Origin: JBOGWP01 sp050693875
Lineage (GTDB): Bacteria > Actinomycetota > CADDZG01 > JAHWKV01 > JBOGWP01
Reading direction: 5' to 3'
NCBI GenBank assembly: GCA_050693875.1
Contig: JBOGWP010000095.1
Location: forward strand, 22,009-86,008
Length of the DNA stretch: 64,000 nucleotides
Under the pieces are notes generated by a model. It had not been told where the DNA came from. It made no database searches and worked only from the letters and a program-made list of their open reading frames with translations. Positions within the stretch are counted from its first letter, which is position 1. Each line of letters begins with the position of its first letter. Below, in pieces: positions 8,865-18,086 of the stretch. The translations under genes and the position numbers were made by a program.

Positions 8865-9004
8865 GCGGCCCGTGGGTTGCTTGCCGCCCCCGCCTCCAAC
8901 GCACGCCGATCTTTTCGCGGTGAGCGCCACATATGGCGGTGGGTGTGAGCGGAGCGGGCCGGGCGACCGTCGCCTGCACCTGGTAGGCGAATCGAGCCGC
9001 TGAG

Positions 9005-10318
9005 GTGTGGGTCGGCCGACGCCTGATTGCCGTGACTGCCGGCGCCGCGGTGGTCTCTGCGCTGCTCGTCGCGGCGTCCGGCGCCCTGCTGCCGATCGTG
9101 GTAGGCGTGAATCTCGTGATCTTCGCCGCGGCCGTCCTCGATGCCCGTCGCGCTCCGGAGCCCGCCACGCTCGGGGTTGCCCGAACCGCCCCGCCGGTCC
9201 TGGGGATCCGGCGCCCCGAGCAGGTCACGGTCACGCTGCATAATCCGACTCGCCGCCGGCTCTGGGTCTCGGTCCGCGACGCCACGCCGCCCTCGTTCCA
9301 CCGCGACCCGCCGGCTCACCGGGTCGCGCTCGAAGCGGGCCGATGGGGTGAGCTCCGCGCCGAGGTCCGGCCGGATCGCCGAGGCCGCCACTCGATGGGC
9401 CCGGTGACGGTGCGCACGGCGGGGCCACTCGGTCTCGGCGGGCGGCAGGCCACGCTGCCGCTCGAGTCGGTGGTCAGCGTGTATCCCGCGTTGCCCGGCA
9501 GGGCCGAGGTCGAGCTGCGCCTGACCCGAGCGCGTCTGCTGCAGGCCGGCGAGCGCTCCTCCGCGGTCCGCGGGGGCGGAACCGAGTTCGACTCGGTCCG
9601 TGAGTACCACCCCGACGACGAGTTCCGCCGCATCAACTGGCGTGCCACCGCGAGGGCGGCACGGCCGATCTCGAACATCTACCGGGAGGAACGCAACCAG
9701 CAGGTGATGCTCGTGCTCGACGCCGGGCGGTTGATGGCCGGGAGCGTCGAAGGCGTCTCGCGCTTCGAGTACGCGATCGACGCGGCGATGGCCCTCGCCG
9801 CGCTTGCCGCCCGCGTCGGCGACCACGTCGGGATGCTCGCCTTCGGCCGCGACGTCGAGGCGATGGTGGCGCCCAGGAGCGGACGAGGGCATCCGCGTCT
9901 GATCCTCGAGACGCTCTTCGCGCTCGAGCCGCACCTCGACGCCCCGAACTACCGGCGGGCCTTCTCGACCCTGCTCACCCGCCACCGGCGACGCTCGCTG
10001 ATCGTCCTGCTCACCGAGCTCGGGGAGGTCTCGGCGATGGAGTCGCTGTTCGAGGCGCTGCCGGCGCTCGCCGGACGGCATCTGGTGCTCGTCGGGTCGG
10101 TCACCGATCCGGCGCTGCAGGCCGCAGCGGCGGCCATCCCCGCGGACTCCGCCGGGGTCTACCTCAAGGCTGCCGCGGCCGAGGCGGTCGAGGCGCGTGA
10201 GACCGCGGCGGCACGGCTTGCGGGCCTGGGAGCCGTCGTCGTCGACCTACCACCGGGCAGGCTCGCCGGCCGGCTGGCCGACGAGTACCTGCGCATCAAG
10301 GCCCACGGCCGGCTCTGA
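9005..10318 (+). CDS. DUF58 protein, MoxR partner
   Basis: A 437-residue protein with two N-terminal hydrophobic helices (about residues 7-46), a beta-rich middle, and the DUF58 core near residue 195 with the signature GTEFDSVREYHPDDEFRRINW followed by a von Willebrand factor A-like domain (VMLVLDAGR, MLAFG). DUF58 proteins usually follow MoxR ATPases, and the pair is thought to be a membrane-tethered chaperone-type complex. GTG 9005 directly follows a GAG with no strong ribosome site. Its last 72 bases overlap, tail to tail, the convergent SpoIIM-like gene. Confidence 0.88.
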   Translation: MWVGRRLIAVTAGAAVVSALLVAASGALLPIVVGVNLVIFAAAVLDARRAPEPATLGVARTAPPVLGIRRPEQVTVTLHNPTRRRLWVSVRDATPPSFHRDPPAHRVALEAGRWGELRAEVRPDRRGRHSMGPVTVRTAGPLGLGGRQATLPLESVVSVYPALPGRAEVELRLTRARLLQAGERSSAVRGGGTEFDSVREYHPDDEFRRINWRATARAARPISNIYREERNQQVMLVLDAGRLMAGSVEGVSRFEYAIDAAMALAALAARVGDHVGMLAFGRDVEAMVAPRSGRGHPRLILETLFALEPHLDAPNYRRAFSTLLTRHRRRSLIVLLTELGEVSAMESLFEALPALAGRHLVLVGSVTDPALQAAAAAIPADSAGVYLKAAAAEAVEARETAAARLAGLGAVVVDLPPGRLAGRLADEYLRIKAHGRL

Positions 10319-11263
10319 TCCCCTCCCGCGTGGTCGGCCGATCAGGAACAGGACGTAGGCGAGGGTGACCGCCCCGCCGGCGGCGACCTCGAGCCCGTCG
10401 GGGAGTGGCGAACGCGTGAGGAACCCTTCGATGAGCGCGGCGATGACGAACGCGGGGATCACCCCGATGACCACGAGCACGGCATCTCTGGACTCCTCGG
10501 CCAGCGCTCGCCCCCGCGGCCGGTCGCCGGGGTCGATGAGGGTCCATCCCATGCGCAGCCCAGACCCTGCCGCAATGCAGATCGCGGTGAGCTCGAGAAG
10601 CCCGTGCGGGAGGATCAGGGCCCAGAAGGCGCCGGCGTGGCCCGCTACCTGGAACGCGCCGGCCAGCATCCCGAGCAGCAGGGCGTTCTTGACGAGGACG
10701 TAGATCGTTCCGAGGCCGAGGCCGATCCCAAGCGCGAAGGAGGCGAAGGCGACCCCCACGTTGTTGACCAGGATCAGCGTCGAGAGCTCCGGCGGGGGGA
10801 GCCCGGGTTGCCCCCCGGTGCCGGCGCGGGCCGCGGCCTCGCGGGCGAAGGGTGGCAGCACTCCCGCCTGGGCCTCGGGCGAGAGCGCCACCCAGAGCTG
10901 GGTGGCGAGCGCGACGCCGGCCAGGACCGCGGCGGCGGTCAGGATGAAGGGCGCGGTCCGCCGCACCGCCTGGCGATACCGCACGGCGAAGAAGCGGACT
11001 GCGGCGGCAAAGCTGCGCGGCGAGGCCGAGTAGATGGCGCCGTGGGCCCGGGCCACGAGCCCGTTGAGGTACGACTCGAGCTCGCTGCCGGGGGAGGTGG
11101 TCTGGACCTCGGCGAGCTGGGCCGAGGCGCGCAGATAGAGCCGGATCACCTCCGAAAGCTGGGGGCCGGAGGCGCGGGCGAGCGACCCTCCCCCTCCTCG
11201 GCTTCGGCGCTCAAGCTGCTCCCACTCCGGCCGATGTCTCGCGATATACGATTCGACGTCCAT
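10247..11263 (-). CDS. SpoIIM-like (DUF95) integral membrane protein
   Basis: A 338-residue polytopic membrane protein of the stage II sporulation protein M / DUF95 family, with an N-terminal soluble helical part (residues 1-100) and about five membrane helices, including the conserved glycine-rich segment NNVGVAFASFALGIGLGLGT and the HGLLELTAI motif. Outside spore formers the family accompanies RDD, DUF58 and MoxR genes, as here, so a general envelope role is more likely than sporulation. A TATCCT box (minus strand, 11270-11275) ends six bases before the ATG, suggesting a leaderless transcript. The 3' end overlaps the DUF58 gene by 72 bases; a shorter protein cannot be excluded because the C-terminal tail is poorly conserved. 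Confidence 0.85.
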   Translation of the reverse strand: MDVESYIARHRPEWEQLERRSRGGGGSLARASGPQLSEVIRLYLRASAQLAEVQTTSPGSELESYLNGLVARAHGAIYSASPRSFAAAVRFFAVRYRQAVRRTAPFILTAAAVLAGVALATQLWVALSPEAQAGVLPPFAREAAARAGTGGQPGLPPPELSTLILVNNVGVAFASFALGIGLGLGTIYVLVKNALLLGMLAGAFQVAGHAGAFWALILPHGLLELTAICIAAGSGLRMGWTLIDPGDRPRGRALAEESRDAVLVVIGVIPAFVIAALIEGFLTRSPLPDGLEVAAGGAVTLAYVLFLIGRPRGRGSEPAVGLDAQVLVGQPAGEPARW

Positions 11264-11280
11264 TCGGGCAGGATACGGCC

Positions 11281-12051
11281 ATGGCCGGCACGCAGAGCGG
11301 CCCCCTGGGCCAGGAGGGCATCGTCACGCCCGAGGCGGTGGCGCTCCGCCTCGATGTGGCGGGGCTGGGGACCAGGATGATCGCCGCCCTCATCGACATG
11401 CTCATCCAGACCGGGGTGCTCGCGGTCACCGGCCTGCTCTTCCTGGGGGCCGGCTCTGCCCCGGGCATGCCCGGCCGAGTGCTGTTCGTCGCCTACCTGG
11501 TGCTCGCGTTCGTGATCCTCTGGGGCTACTTCCCGATCTTCGAGGGGCTCTGGCGCGGCCGAACTCCGGGGAAGCGCTCGCAGGGGCTCCGCGTGGTGGG
11601 CCTCGACGGGCAGCCCGCGACGCTCGGCGCCGTCCTGGTGCGCAACCTGGTCCGGCTGGTCGACTTCCTCCCGGCGTTCTACTCGGTCGGCTTCGTCACC
11701 GTCCTCGCCAACCGCCGGTCGCAGCGGCTCGGAGACATCGCCGCCGGCACCCTCGTCGTGCGCGAGCGACGTCTCCCGGCGCCGCGGCCGCTGGCGTCCG
11801 CGGGCCACGAGCCGGCCGACGATATCGGGCTCGACGCCTCCGCCCTCACGCCGCGCGACTACGAGATGGTTCGGTCGTTCCTCGACCGGAGGGAGGGACT
11901 GGCGCCGTCGGCGCGCGACGAGGTGGCGCGGACGCTCGCGTCGGCCCTGCGGAGTCGGGTGAGCGACGGCGGGAACCACTCGACCCATCCTGAGGTCTTT
12001 CTGGAGCTGGTCGCGCGCGCCTACCGGCGGCGCTTCGGCTCGACGTCCTGA
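11281..12051 (+). CDS. RDD-family membrane protein
   Basis: A 256-residue membrane protein. The RDD domain begins near residue 22: an Arg (TRMIAALIDML), hydrophobic helices at about 33-55 and 68-88, the cytoplasmic motif RGRTPGKRSQGLRVV, and a third helix region ending in NRRSQRLGDIAAGT. About 85 soluble residues follow, including helices that may bind a partner. It is divergent from the SpoIIM-like gene with only 17 bases between start codons, so the two share a control region. RDD proteins can be transporters or membrane adaptors; function here is inferred only from the cluster. Confidence 0.87.
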   Translation: MAGTQSGPLGQEGIVTPEAVALRLDVAGLGTRMIAALIDMLIQTGVLAVTGLLFLGAGSAPGMPGRVLFVAYLVLAFVILWGYFPIFEGLWRGRTPGKRSQGLRVVGLDGQPATLGAVLVRNLVRLVDFLPAFYSVGFVTVLANRRSQRLGDIAAGTLVVRERRLPAPRPLASAGHEPADDIGLDASALTPRDYEMVRSFLDRREGLAPSARDEVARTLASALRSRVSDGGNHSTHPEVFLELVARAYRRRFGSTS

Positions 12052-12100
12052 GGATCCGGCGCCGCGAAGCTCGTCCCGGGCCGGTCCGGCGCCGGCTTGC

Positions 12101-14308
12101 CTAGGTCGACGGCGGCGGAGTCGGGGACTCCTGGGAAGCGGGATAGTCCGGAGGCGGCGTGTACTCGTACGTGTACGGGGTGGGTGGGGGTGACGGGGTC
12201 GGCGACTGGGCAGGGCACGGCAGCAGCAGCCCGCACAGGTACCCCTGACCTCGTTGCGTCGCCGTCGGCGACGGGGTCGGGAGGGGGAGCGGGCTGTACG
12301 AGGGGGTGGGGGTCGGAAGCGTCGACTCGGCCGCGGTCTCGGTCGGTGACGGCGATCCGGCACCCGGAGCCGCTTCCGGCGGCGCGGGGAGGGGGGGAGG
12401 GGTGAACCCGACCGGGTCGGTCCCGTCGAGCGCGAGCCGCATGAACGCCGACCACATCTCGGCGGGGATCGTGCCTCCGGCAACCCGAGGCACGCCCTGG
12501 ATGTTCTCCATCGGGCGGTTGGCGTCCTTGTAGCCCATCCAGACGGCGGTGGAGAGGTCGGGCGTGTAGCCCACGAACCAGGCGTTGTGGAAGTCCTGGG
12601 CGGTGCCGGTCTTCCCGGCGGCGGGGCGGTCGATGTTGGCGCGGGTGCCGGTTCCCTCCCGGATGACGCCCTCGAGGATCGAGGTGACGCGCTGGGCGAT
12701 CCCAGGGTCGAGCGCCTGCGTCGTGTCGGCCGGGCCGCTCTCGAGCACCTTGCCCTTCGAGTCCGTCACCCTCGAGACGACCTTTGGCTCCCGGTAGACG
12801 CCCTCTCGAGCGAGCGTCGCGAAGGCCGAGGCCATCTCGAGCGTCGTCACCTCCTCCGCACCGAGGGCCAGGGCGGGCAGGGGATCGATACGCGTCCGGC
12901 AGGGGTCCGCGTCGGTGCGCTTGCACCCCGAGCGGGTGGGGAGCCATTCCGGACCCGGGATGCCCATGCGCTTCGCCGTGTCGACCACCTTGTCGGGCCC
13001 GACGTCCATCACGAGCTGGGCGAAGATCGTGTTGACGGAGTGGATCGTGGCCTGCTCCAGGTCCAGCGAGCCGAAGCTCGACTTGTCGAAGTTCTGGACC
13101 TCACACGTTGGCCGCCACCCCTTGATGCAGATCGTGGCCGGCCCGCGGTACCGCTTGTCCACCGGGATGTCGTTCTCCAGCGCGGCCGTGAGCACGAAGG
13201 GCTTGAACGCCGAGCCCGGCTGCCGCCGTCCTTGGATGGCGATGTTGAACTTCTCCTTGCCGTACTCGCGGCCCCCCACGACCGCACGGACGTAGCCCGT
13301 CTTCGGCTCGACGGCGACGAGGGCGGCGTGGGGGTCGAACCGGTCGGAGAGCGTCTCGGCGAGGATCTTCTCGGCGTCAGCCTGCATCCGCACGTCGATG
13401 GTCGTGGTGACCTCGAGCCCGCGCCCGAACACCTTGCCCTCGCCGTAGCGGTGGAGGAGATAGCGTCGGACCGCGTCGACGAACCAGGGGAAGCGGAAGA
13501 CCTCCTCCCGCGCCCGCGCGTCGAAGACCGAGGGACGGTTGGTGCGTGCGGCCTCGGCGGCCGCCGGCGTGACGAACTGGAGTCGCTCCATACGGTCGAG
13601 CACGAAGAGGCGCCGGATCTCGGCCGCGCCGGGGTCCTTTGTGGGAGCGAAGCGCGTCGGCGCGGGGATGATGCCGGCGATAAGGGCCGACTCGGAGAGC
13701 GTCAGCTCGGATGCGGACTTGCCGAAGTACCGCTGCGCCGCCGCCTCGACCCCGTACGCCCCCTCGCCGAAATAGACGGTGTTGAGGTAGCGCTCGAGGA
13801 TCTCCTTCTTCGACAGCTCGTTCTCGAGCTTCTGCGCCAGCCGCGCCTCCCGCACCTTGCGCACGAGGGTGCGGCGTCGGCTGATGTAGGCCGTCTTCAC
13901 GTACTGCTGGGTGATTGTCGAACCTCCCTGTACCGGCTCGCCGGCGAAGAAGTCGGCGAGGAGGGCACGGATGATCGCCTTCGTGTCCACGCCGGAATGC
14001 TTGAAGAAGCGAGCGTCTTCGGCGGCGAGCACCGCATCCTGGAGGTGCTTGGGCATCTGCTTCAGGTCCACCGGAACCCGGTCGACCTCTCCGTGGAACT
14101 TCGCCAGCAGGGATCCGTCGGCAGCGTAGATGTGACTGGTGTGCGCCTCGGTGACCGGCTTGGGCTGCGGGATGGTGTCGGCCGGCCGGGTGATCGTCCA
14201 GAAGGCGATGAAGGCGCCCAGCGCCGCGAGGGGGAGGAGCACGACCGTCGCGGCCGCCGATGCGACGAGCCAGGGGTGCTTGTTCCAAACGCGGAAGAAG
14301 AGGTCCAC
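12101..14308 (-). CDS. Class A penicillin-binding protein (glycosyltransferase/transpeptidase)
   Basis: A 735-residue bifunctional murein synthase that polymerises lipid II and cross-links peptides at the outer face of the membrane. It has one N-terminal membrane helix (about 13-38), a GT51 domain with EDARFFKHSG (catalytic Glu 97) and GGSTITQQ, and a transpeptidase domain with SAFK (active-site Ser, about 360), SVN, and KTGTAQ (about 567). The last 110 residues are a Pro/Ser/Thr-rich tail, probably in the wall. A ribosome site (AAGGA) lies about ten bases before the ATG. Two-domain architecture, length and C-terminal tail match actinobacterial PonA-type enzymes. Confidence 0.95.
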   Translation of the reverse strand: MDLFFRVWNKHPWLVASAAATVVLLPLAALGAFIAFWTITRPADTIPQPKPVTEAHTSHIYAADGSLLAKFHGEVDRVPVDLKQMPKHLQDAVLAAEDARFFKHSGVDTKAIIRALLADFFAGEPVQGGSTITQQYVKTAYISRRRTLVRKVREARLAQKLENELSKKEILERYLNTVYFGEGAYGVEAAAQRYFGKSASELTLSESALIAGIIPAPTRFAPTKDPGAAEIRRLFVLDRMERLQFVTPAAAEAARTNRPSVFDARAREEVFRFPWFVDAVRRYLLHRYGEGKVFGRGLEVTTTIDVRMQADAEKILAETLSDRFDPHAALVAVEPKTGYVRAVVGGREYGKEKFNIAIQGRRQPGSAFKPFVLTAALENDIPVDKRYRGPATICIKGWRPTCEVQNFDKSSFGSLDLEQATIHSVNTIFAQLVMDVGPDKVVDTAKRMGIPGPEWLPTRSGCKRTDADPCRTRIDPLPALALGAEEVTTLEMASAFATLAREGVYREPKVVSRVTDSKGKVLESGPADTTQALDPGIAQRVTSILEGVIREGTGTRANIDRPAAGKTGTAQDFHNAWFVGYTPDLSTAVWMGYKDANRPMENIQGVPRVAGGTIPAEMWSAFMRLALDGTDPVGFTPPPLPAPPEAAPGAGSPSPTETAAESTLPTPTPSYSPLPLPTPSPTATQRGQGYLCGLLLPCPAQSPTPSPPPTPYTYEYTPPPDYPASQESPTPPPST

Positions 14309-14470
14309 GGACTGTCCTTCTTACCCCGACGGCGCCCGGAGCATGCCTTGCCACAGACTAGGACATCTCGGACGACCATGCCCCGGGCGGGATCGTCCCG
14401 ATCCGCCCCGATCGTGGCCGCGGGGGACCCGGATACACTCGGGCTGCGCCGGAGGGGAAAGGAGTCGCTC

Positions 14471-14836
14471 GTGGCCAGCCAGGACGTGATCGGCCGGGCG
14501 CGCAGCCTCCTCACGTCGATCCCGAGCGTCGGCAAGCTGCTCCTCCGGCTCGCCCGCGATCCCCGGGTGCCCCGGCGGAGCAAGCTGCTCTTCGGTGGGG
14601 TCGCCGTCTATCTGCTGATCCCGTTCGACATCGTTCCCGACTGGATTCCCGGCCTCGGGCAGGTCGACGACCTCGTGCTGCTGGCGCTTGCCCTCGACGC
14701 CATGCTAAACCGGGTTCCCGAAGAGATCATCGCCGACCACTGGGAGGGAGATCCCGAGGCGCTGCGAACGTTGCGCCGGATGCTCGGCGCCGCCACCCGC
14801 TTCGTGCCCAGCCACATCAAGGGATGGCTGGGGTAG
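14471..14836 (+). CDS. DUF1232 (YkvA-like) small membrane protein
   Basis: A 121-residue protein with the DUF1232 signature YLLIPFDIVPDWIPGLGQVDD followed by a hydrophobic helix (LVLLALALDAML). The family is widespread, membrane-associated and of unknown function. GTG 14471 is preceded by AAAGGAG at a spacing of six bases, and a TACACT box lies at 14434-14439. It overlaps the next gene by 13 bases, so both are probably one transcript with the luciferase-like gene. Confidence 0.85.
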   Translation: MASQDVIGRARSLLTSIPSVGKLLLRLARDPRVPRRSKLLFGGVAVYLLIPFDIVPDWIPGLGQVDDLVLLALALDAMLNRVPEEIIADHWEGDPEALRTLRRMLGAATRFVPSHIKGWLG

Positions 14837-15603
14837 CGGCGACGCCGGCGCGAGAGCTCGTCCCAGCCGTCCCCGTCCAGGGCGTCTTCACCCTGGTCGG
14901 GCTCGAGCTGCTGATCGGCACGTTCGTGCTGATGTGGGTGACCCTGCTGGTGTGGCGTGTGGTGGACCGAGGCCATTACCGCGCGGCGACCTGGGTGCTG
15001 TTCCCCCTGCAGGCCGCGCTGTCGTTCGCGCTGGGGCGTGACCTTCGCACCGCCGGGCTCATCACCGCAGGAGCCATGGCGGTGTTCCTCGCAGCGGCCT
15101 ACTCGCAGCGACCGCTCGTCGAATGGATCACGGGCGGGCTCGCGTCCGCGGCCGGGTTGTGGGTCGTCGCCCAGCTGGGAGTGGACGGGTGCGGCTGCGC
15201 CGCGGGTGCTCCCCAGGCGTTCGCCGGCGCCCTCTTCCTCGGGGCCGTGAGCCACGGCATGACGCTCGGGCATTGGTACCTGAACCAGCCGAGGCTCCCG
15301 ATCGAACCGCTGCGCGGCGCCGGCTTCATTCTGCTCGGGTCGATCGCGGTGTCTCTTGTTGCCGGTCTCGTCTCCCGCCCGGAGCTGATCCGCGCGCGGA
15401 TCGGCGGCGGGCTCCTTGCCTTCTCGGGCGCGGGGTACTGGTGGGCGTGGCTCCTGCTGCTGGCCGGCACCGCGATCCTGGCGGTGATGGTCCGGGCAAC
15501 CGTCGCCACCCGAGCGACCCAGTCGGCGACCGGCCTCCTCTACATTGCGATGGTGACGGCGATCGCGGCGCAGTTCCTGATGACCCTGCTGCTGGCGGCA
15601 TGA
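14824..15603 (+). CDS. Polytopic membrane protein of unknown function
   Basis: A 259-residue hydrophobic protein with about eight predicted membrane helices and no recognised catalytic motif. One loop contains a cluster of small residues and two cysteines (GCGC near residue 121) followed by a helix with HGMTLGHWYLNQ, which has two histidines in a membrane helix and could bind a metal or haem (inference). The start ATG lies inside the end of the DUF1232 gene and the stop overlaps the next ATG (ATGA), so it is in the middle of a three-gene operon. I do not recognise the family. Confidence 0.7.
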   Translation: MAGVAATPARELVPAVPVQGVFTLVGLELLIGTFVLMWVTLLVWRVVDRGHYRAATWVLFPLQAALSFALGRDLRTAGLITAGAMAVFLAAAYSQRPLVEWITGGLASAAGLWVVAQLGVDGCGCAAGAPQAFAGALFLGAVSHGMTLGHWYLNQPRLPIEPLRGAGFILLGSIAVSLVAGLVSRPELIRARIGGGLLAFSGAGYWWAWLLLLAGTAILAVMVRATVATRATQSATGLLYIAMVTAIAAQFLMTLLLAA

Positions 15604-16313
15604 CCCGGTTCGGGATCGTGCTGCCGCGGCGGACCGCGTCGCCGGAGGACCTTCTCGACCCGGCGCGCGCCGCCGAGGAGGCCGGGCTCGACTCGGTGTG
15701 GGTGTCGGACCATCTGTGGGGGCGGGATCCGGATGCGCCGACGTTCGAGGCCTGGACGGCCCTGACGGCGGTCGCGGCGACGACGCGACGGATCGGTGTG
15801 GGCGCGCTCGTCCTGCGGGCGACGCTGCGCCTCCCGCGAGTGCTGGCGGCGATGGCGGCGACGCTGTCGAAGGTGGCCCCCGGCCGGCTGGTCGTCGGGC
15901 TCGGCGCCGGCGATGTCGACAACCGCGCCGAGGACGCCGCGTCCGGCTACCCCACCCCGCCAACGACTCGGCGGATCGAGGCCGTCGGCGAGTCGATGGA
16001 GGCGCTGCGCCGCCACGCCCCCGGCGTGCGGGTGTGGGTGGGCGGAACAGGCGACGACCTCCTCGCCCTCGCAGCCGGGGCCGATGGCTGGAACCAGTGG
16101 GGGAGGCCGGAGCAGTTCGCCGAGCACCGCTCGCGGCTCGTGGAACGGTGCGACCCGGATCGGCTCCCGGAGATCTCGTGGGCGGGGCTTGATCCCGGAC
16201 CGGTGATGGTGCGGGATCTGATCGGTGCGGGGGCCGAGCACATCATCGTCGCGGTGGGGGCTCGGACCTACCGGGAGCGCATCGACGCCGTGGCCCGCCT
16301 TCGGGACACGTAG
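15600..16313 (+). CDS. Luciferase-like (LLM class) flavin-dependent oxidoreductase
   Basis: A 237-residue member of the bacterial luciferase-like monooxygenase superfamily, short compared with the usual 280-340 residues. Family features are the N-terminal FGIVLPRR strand, EEAGLDSVWVSDHLWG, the TTRIGVGALVL-type strand (here TTRRIGVGALVL), PGRLVVGLGAGD, and the late strand VRVWVGGTGDDLL. Enzymes of this type use FMN or F420; many actinobacterial ones use F420, but the cofactor cannot be told here. ATG 15600 overlaps the preceding stop by four bases. Confidence 0.82.
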   Translation: MTRFGIVLPRRTASPEDLLDPARAAEEAGLDSVWVSDHLWGRDPDAPTFEAWTALTAVAATTRRIGVGALVLRATLRLPRVLAAMAATLSKVAPGRLVVGLGAGDVDNRAEDAASGYPTPPTTRRIEAVGESMEALRRHAPGVRVWVGGTGDDLLALAAGADGWNQWGRPEQFAEHRSRLVERCDPDRLPEISWAGLDPGPVMVRDLIGAGAEHIIVAVGARTYRERIDAVARLRDT

Positions 16314-16314
16314 C

Positions 16315-17489
16315 TCAGCGGACCTCGAGACCCTCGGCGATCTTCAGGAGCTGCCCGGCGGGGAGCCCTGGCGCCGTGATCTTGATGTAGAGCCCCTCGC
16401 GCTCCCTCCAAACGAGGACCGCCTCGTTGACGCCCGTCCCCGGAAGGAGCCCTCCTTCGCGTCCGCGGACAGTCACGGTCTCGATGCGCTCCGGCTCCGG
16501 GCTCGACGTAGCGACCAACTCATCGAGGCTCTTGGGGGGGCCTGGATAGCGGTGATCCAGAGGATGTCCGAGACCGGGACGGGGCCGTGGCGAGGCGCGC
16601 CTACCCGATAATTCCAGGTGACGGTCAACCCGCGGGGCCTCGGAATCGCGAACCTCGTGCCATCCCCGGTGGCTCGAACGGAGTCGTACTCACCCGTGGC
16701 CTGAAAGCCGTCCGGCACCCGGTCGAGGACGAAGGCCAGGCTTCCCCCCTCGGGGAACCGCACCCCTTCGGCCACGTCCAGCAGACCCTGCTCGCTGAGC
16801 GCCCCCTGCGCCTGAACGTCAACCACCACGCCCTCCCTCTCCTGCCATGCCAGCTGGCCCCCCAGGGGGGATGCTTCCCCAGGTCACAGCCGGAGGAAAG
16901 ATCGCCTTTCGGCCACGCACCTTCCCCGCTCGAGCGCCGGGGACGAACCGCGCAAGTTCGTCCACCGCAAGACCGCCGGCCACGCGGGAGGCCGTCACAC
17001 CGACTCTGCTTCGGGCCGCTGCCCGGGCGTGGGAGCCGGGGAGGGCGGAAAGGTCCCATAGCCGCCTGAGAAGAACTCGGGGGCTGCTGCCTCCTCGAAA
17101 TAGCCGTCGTACTTCCCCGCGAACGCATAGCCTTCCGGCAGCACAGGCGGGTCTCGCCTCGCGGCGGGGGGCCGAGGAGTCGTACTTCCCCGCGAACGCA
17201 TAGCCTTCCGGCAGATACCGGATTGCCAGGTCCGCGGCCGAGGCGACGTCCGGAACCTCCGGCGCCTCCCGGTGGCCGGCCCGGCCGGAGTCGCCCGGGA
17301 GTCCCTCCACTGCGCGATCAGGCTTGGGGCCGCCCAGACGAGCCCGGTGACGAGGGCGAAAGCGAGGCGGCCCGCGAAGGCTCTCCGGCCGAATCGCCGG
17401 CGGCCTCCCCGTCGGCGAATGCAAGGTCGGGCCCATGCGACGGTGGTGCCGCCGCATTCCTTCAACAGGGTTGAAATGTGATGCACGAT
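16315..17489 (-). pseudogene. DUF4367-like sigma-partner protein, broken by frameshifts
   Basis: Reading the minus strand in several frames gives pieces of one protein: an N-terminal region with a membrane helix (RLAFALVTGLVW), a repeated LPEGYAFAGKYD element, then SLAFVLDRVPDGFQATGEYDS and finally GLYIKITAPGLPAGQLLKIAEGLEV at the stop at 16315. This looks like a membrane-anchored DUF4367-type protein of the kind encoded beside ECF sigma factors. At least three frame changes are needed. One is at a run of seven G (plus strand, 16534-16540), where one more base restores the frame; another is caused by the 73-bp repeat at 17106-17214. The boundary with the sigma factor gene is approximate. It may be a true pseudogene or an assembly artefact. 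Confidence 0.6.
17106..17214. repeat. 36-bp direct repeat with 73-bp period inside the broken gene
   Basis: Bases 17106-17141 and 17179-17214 are identical (GTCGTACTTCCCCGCGAACG... to ...CCGGCAG). Each copy encodes LPEGYAFAGKYD on the minus strand. The period of 73 is not a multiple of three, so the duplication itself shifts the reading frame between the copies. Confidence 0.85.
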
Positions 17490-17998
17490 CGGCCTCCAGT
17501 TCTCGACCATTTGCTCCCGGAGCCGGGCAATCGCGCGGTGGGTAAGCGCCTTCACCGTGCCCGGGGGCAATCCATCACCCAGGCCACCTCCGCGACCGGC
17601 ATGTCGAGCAGGTACCGCAGACCACGGCGATTCGCTGCCGCTTCGGAAGGCCGGCCACCGGCCGACGGACGGCGAGCCTGTCGGCGGCTGCTTCCTCCGA
17701 CACATCGTTCAGGGTCATCGCTTCGAGCCTCGCCCGGGCCCGCTGCTCGGCCCTTCGGCGGCGAAACCACGACGCCGCGAGGTTGAAGGCGGTGCGGTAG
17801 GTCCACGCCCGGGGGTGATCCATCCGTTCCACCTGGGGCCAGCGCTCCCACACCCGCACGAGGGCGTCCTGCGCCAGCCCTCGGCCGCCCACCGGTCGCC
17901 GCAGTACAAGCTGAGCGCTCCGACGAGGGCGCACTGGAGGTGGCGGCAGAACTCGACCGCGCCCGCCTCGCCCACTCGTCTCTTCCGGCCGTCAGAGG
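17490..17998 (-). pseudogene. ECF sigma factor (SigE/RpoE type), broken by frameshifts
   Basis: Four minus-strand pieces join into one ECF sigma factor: region 2 start (ALVGALSLYCGDRWAAE), region 2 (LAQDALVRVWERWPQV ... HPRAWTYRTAFNLAASW), region 4 (LPKRQRIAVV then LRYLLDMPVAEVAWVMDC) and the end (GTVKALTHRAIARLREQM). Each junction is one base short: a GGG that should be GGGG near 17880, a C missing near 17618, and a run of five C that should be six near 17565. All the changes are homopolymer contractions. As assembled it cannot encode a working sigma factor. It would direct RNA polymerase to a small regulon together with the adjoining DUF4367-like protein. Confidence 0.7.
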
Positions 17999-18053
17999 GT
18001 AGAACGCTCGGCGGGGAGGAGCGGTTTACAAGGGCCCTGAAGGCCGTGCTACG

Positions 18054-18070
18054 ATACCCCTCGGGGGTAT
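18054..18070. promoter_or_regulatory. CsoR-type copper operator
   Basis: ATACCCC-TCG-GGGGTAT is a perfect inverted repeat with seven-base arms, the form of G-tract operators bound by CsoR/RcnR-family repressors. It lies just downstream of a possible promoter (TTTACA at 18025 and TACGAT at 18050) and ahead of AGGAAGGAG (18071-18079), the ribosome site of the HMA chaperone gene. Copper should relieve repression. No csoR gene is nearby. Confidence 0.7.
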
Positions 18071-18086
18071 AGGAAGGAGAATTCGG

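Noticed and set aside
12587..14836. 749-codon plus-strand frame over the penicillin-binding protein
   Set aside because: All but the last 121 codons are antisense to the penicillin-binding protein; the real gene is the DUF1232 protein from 14471.
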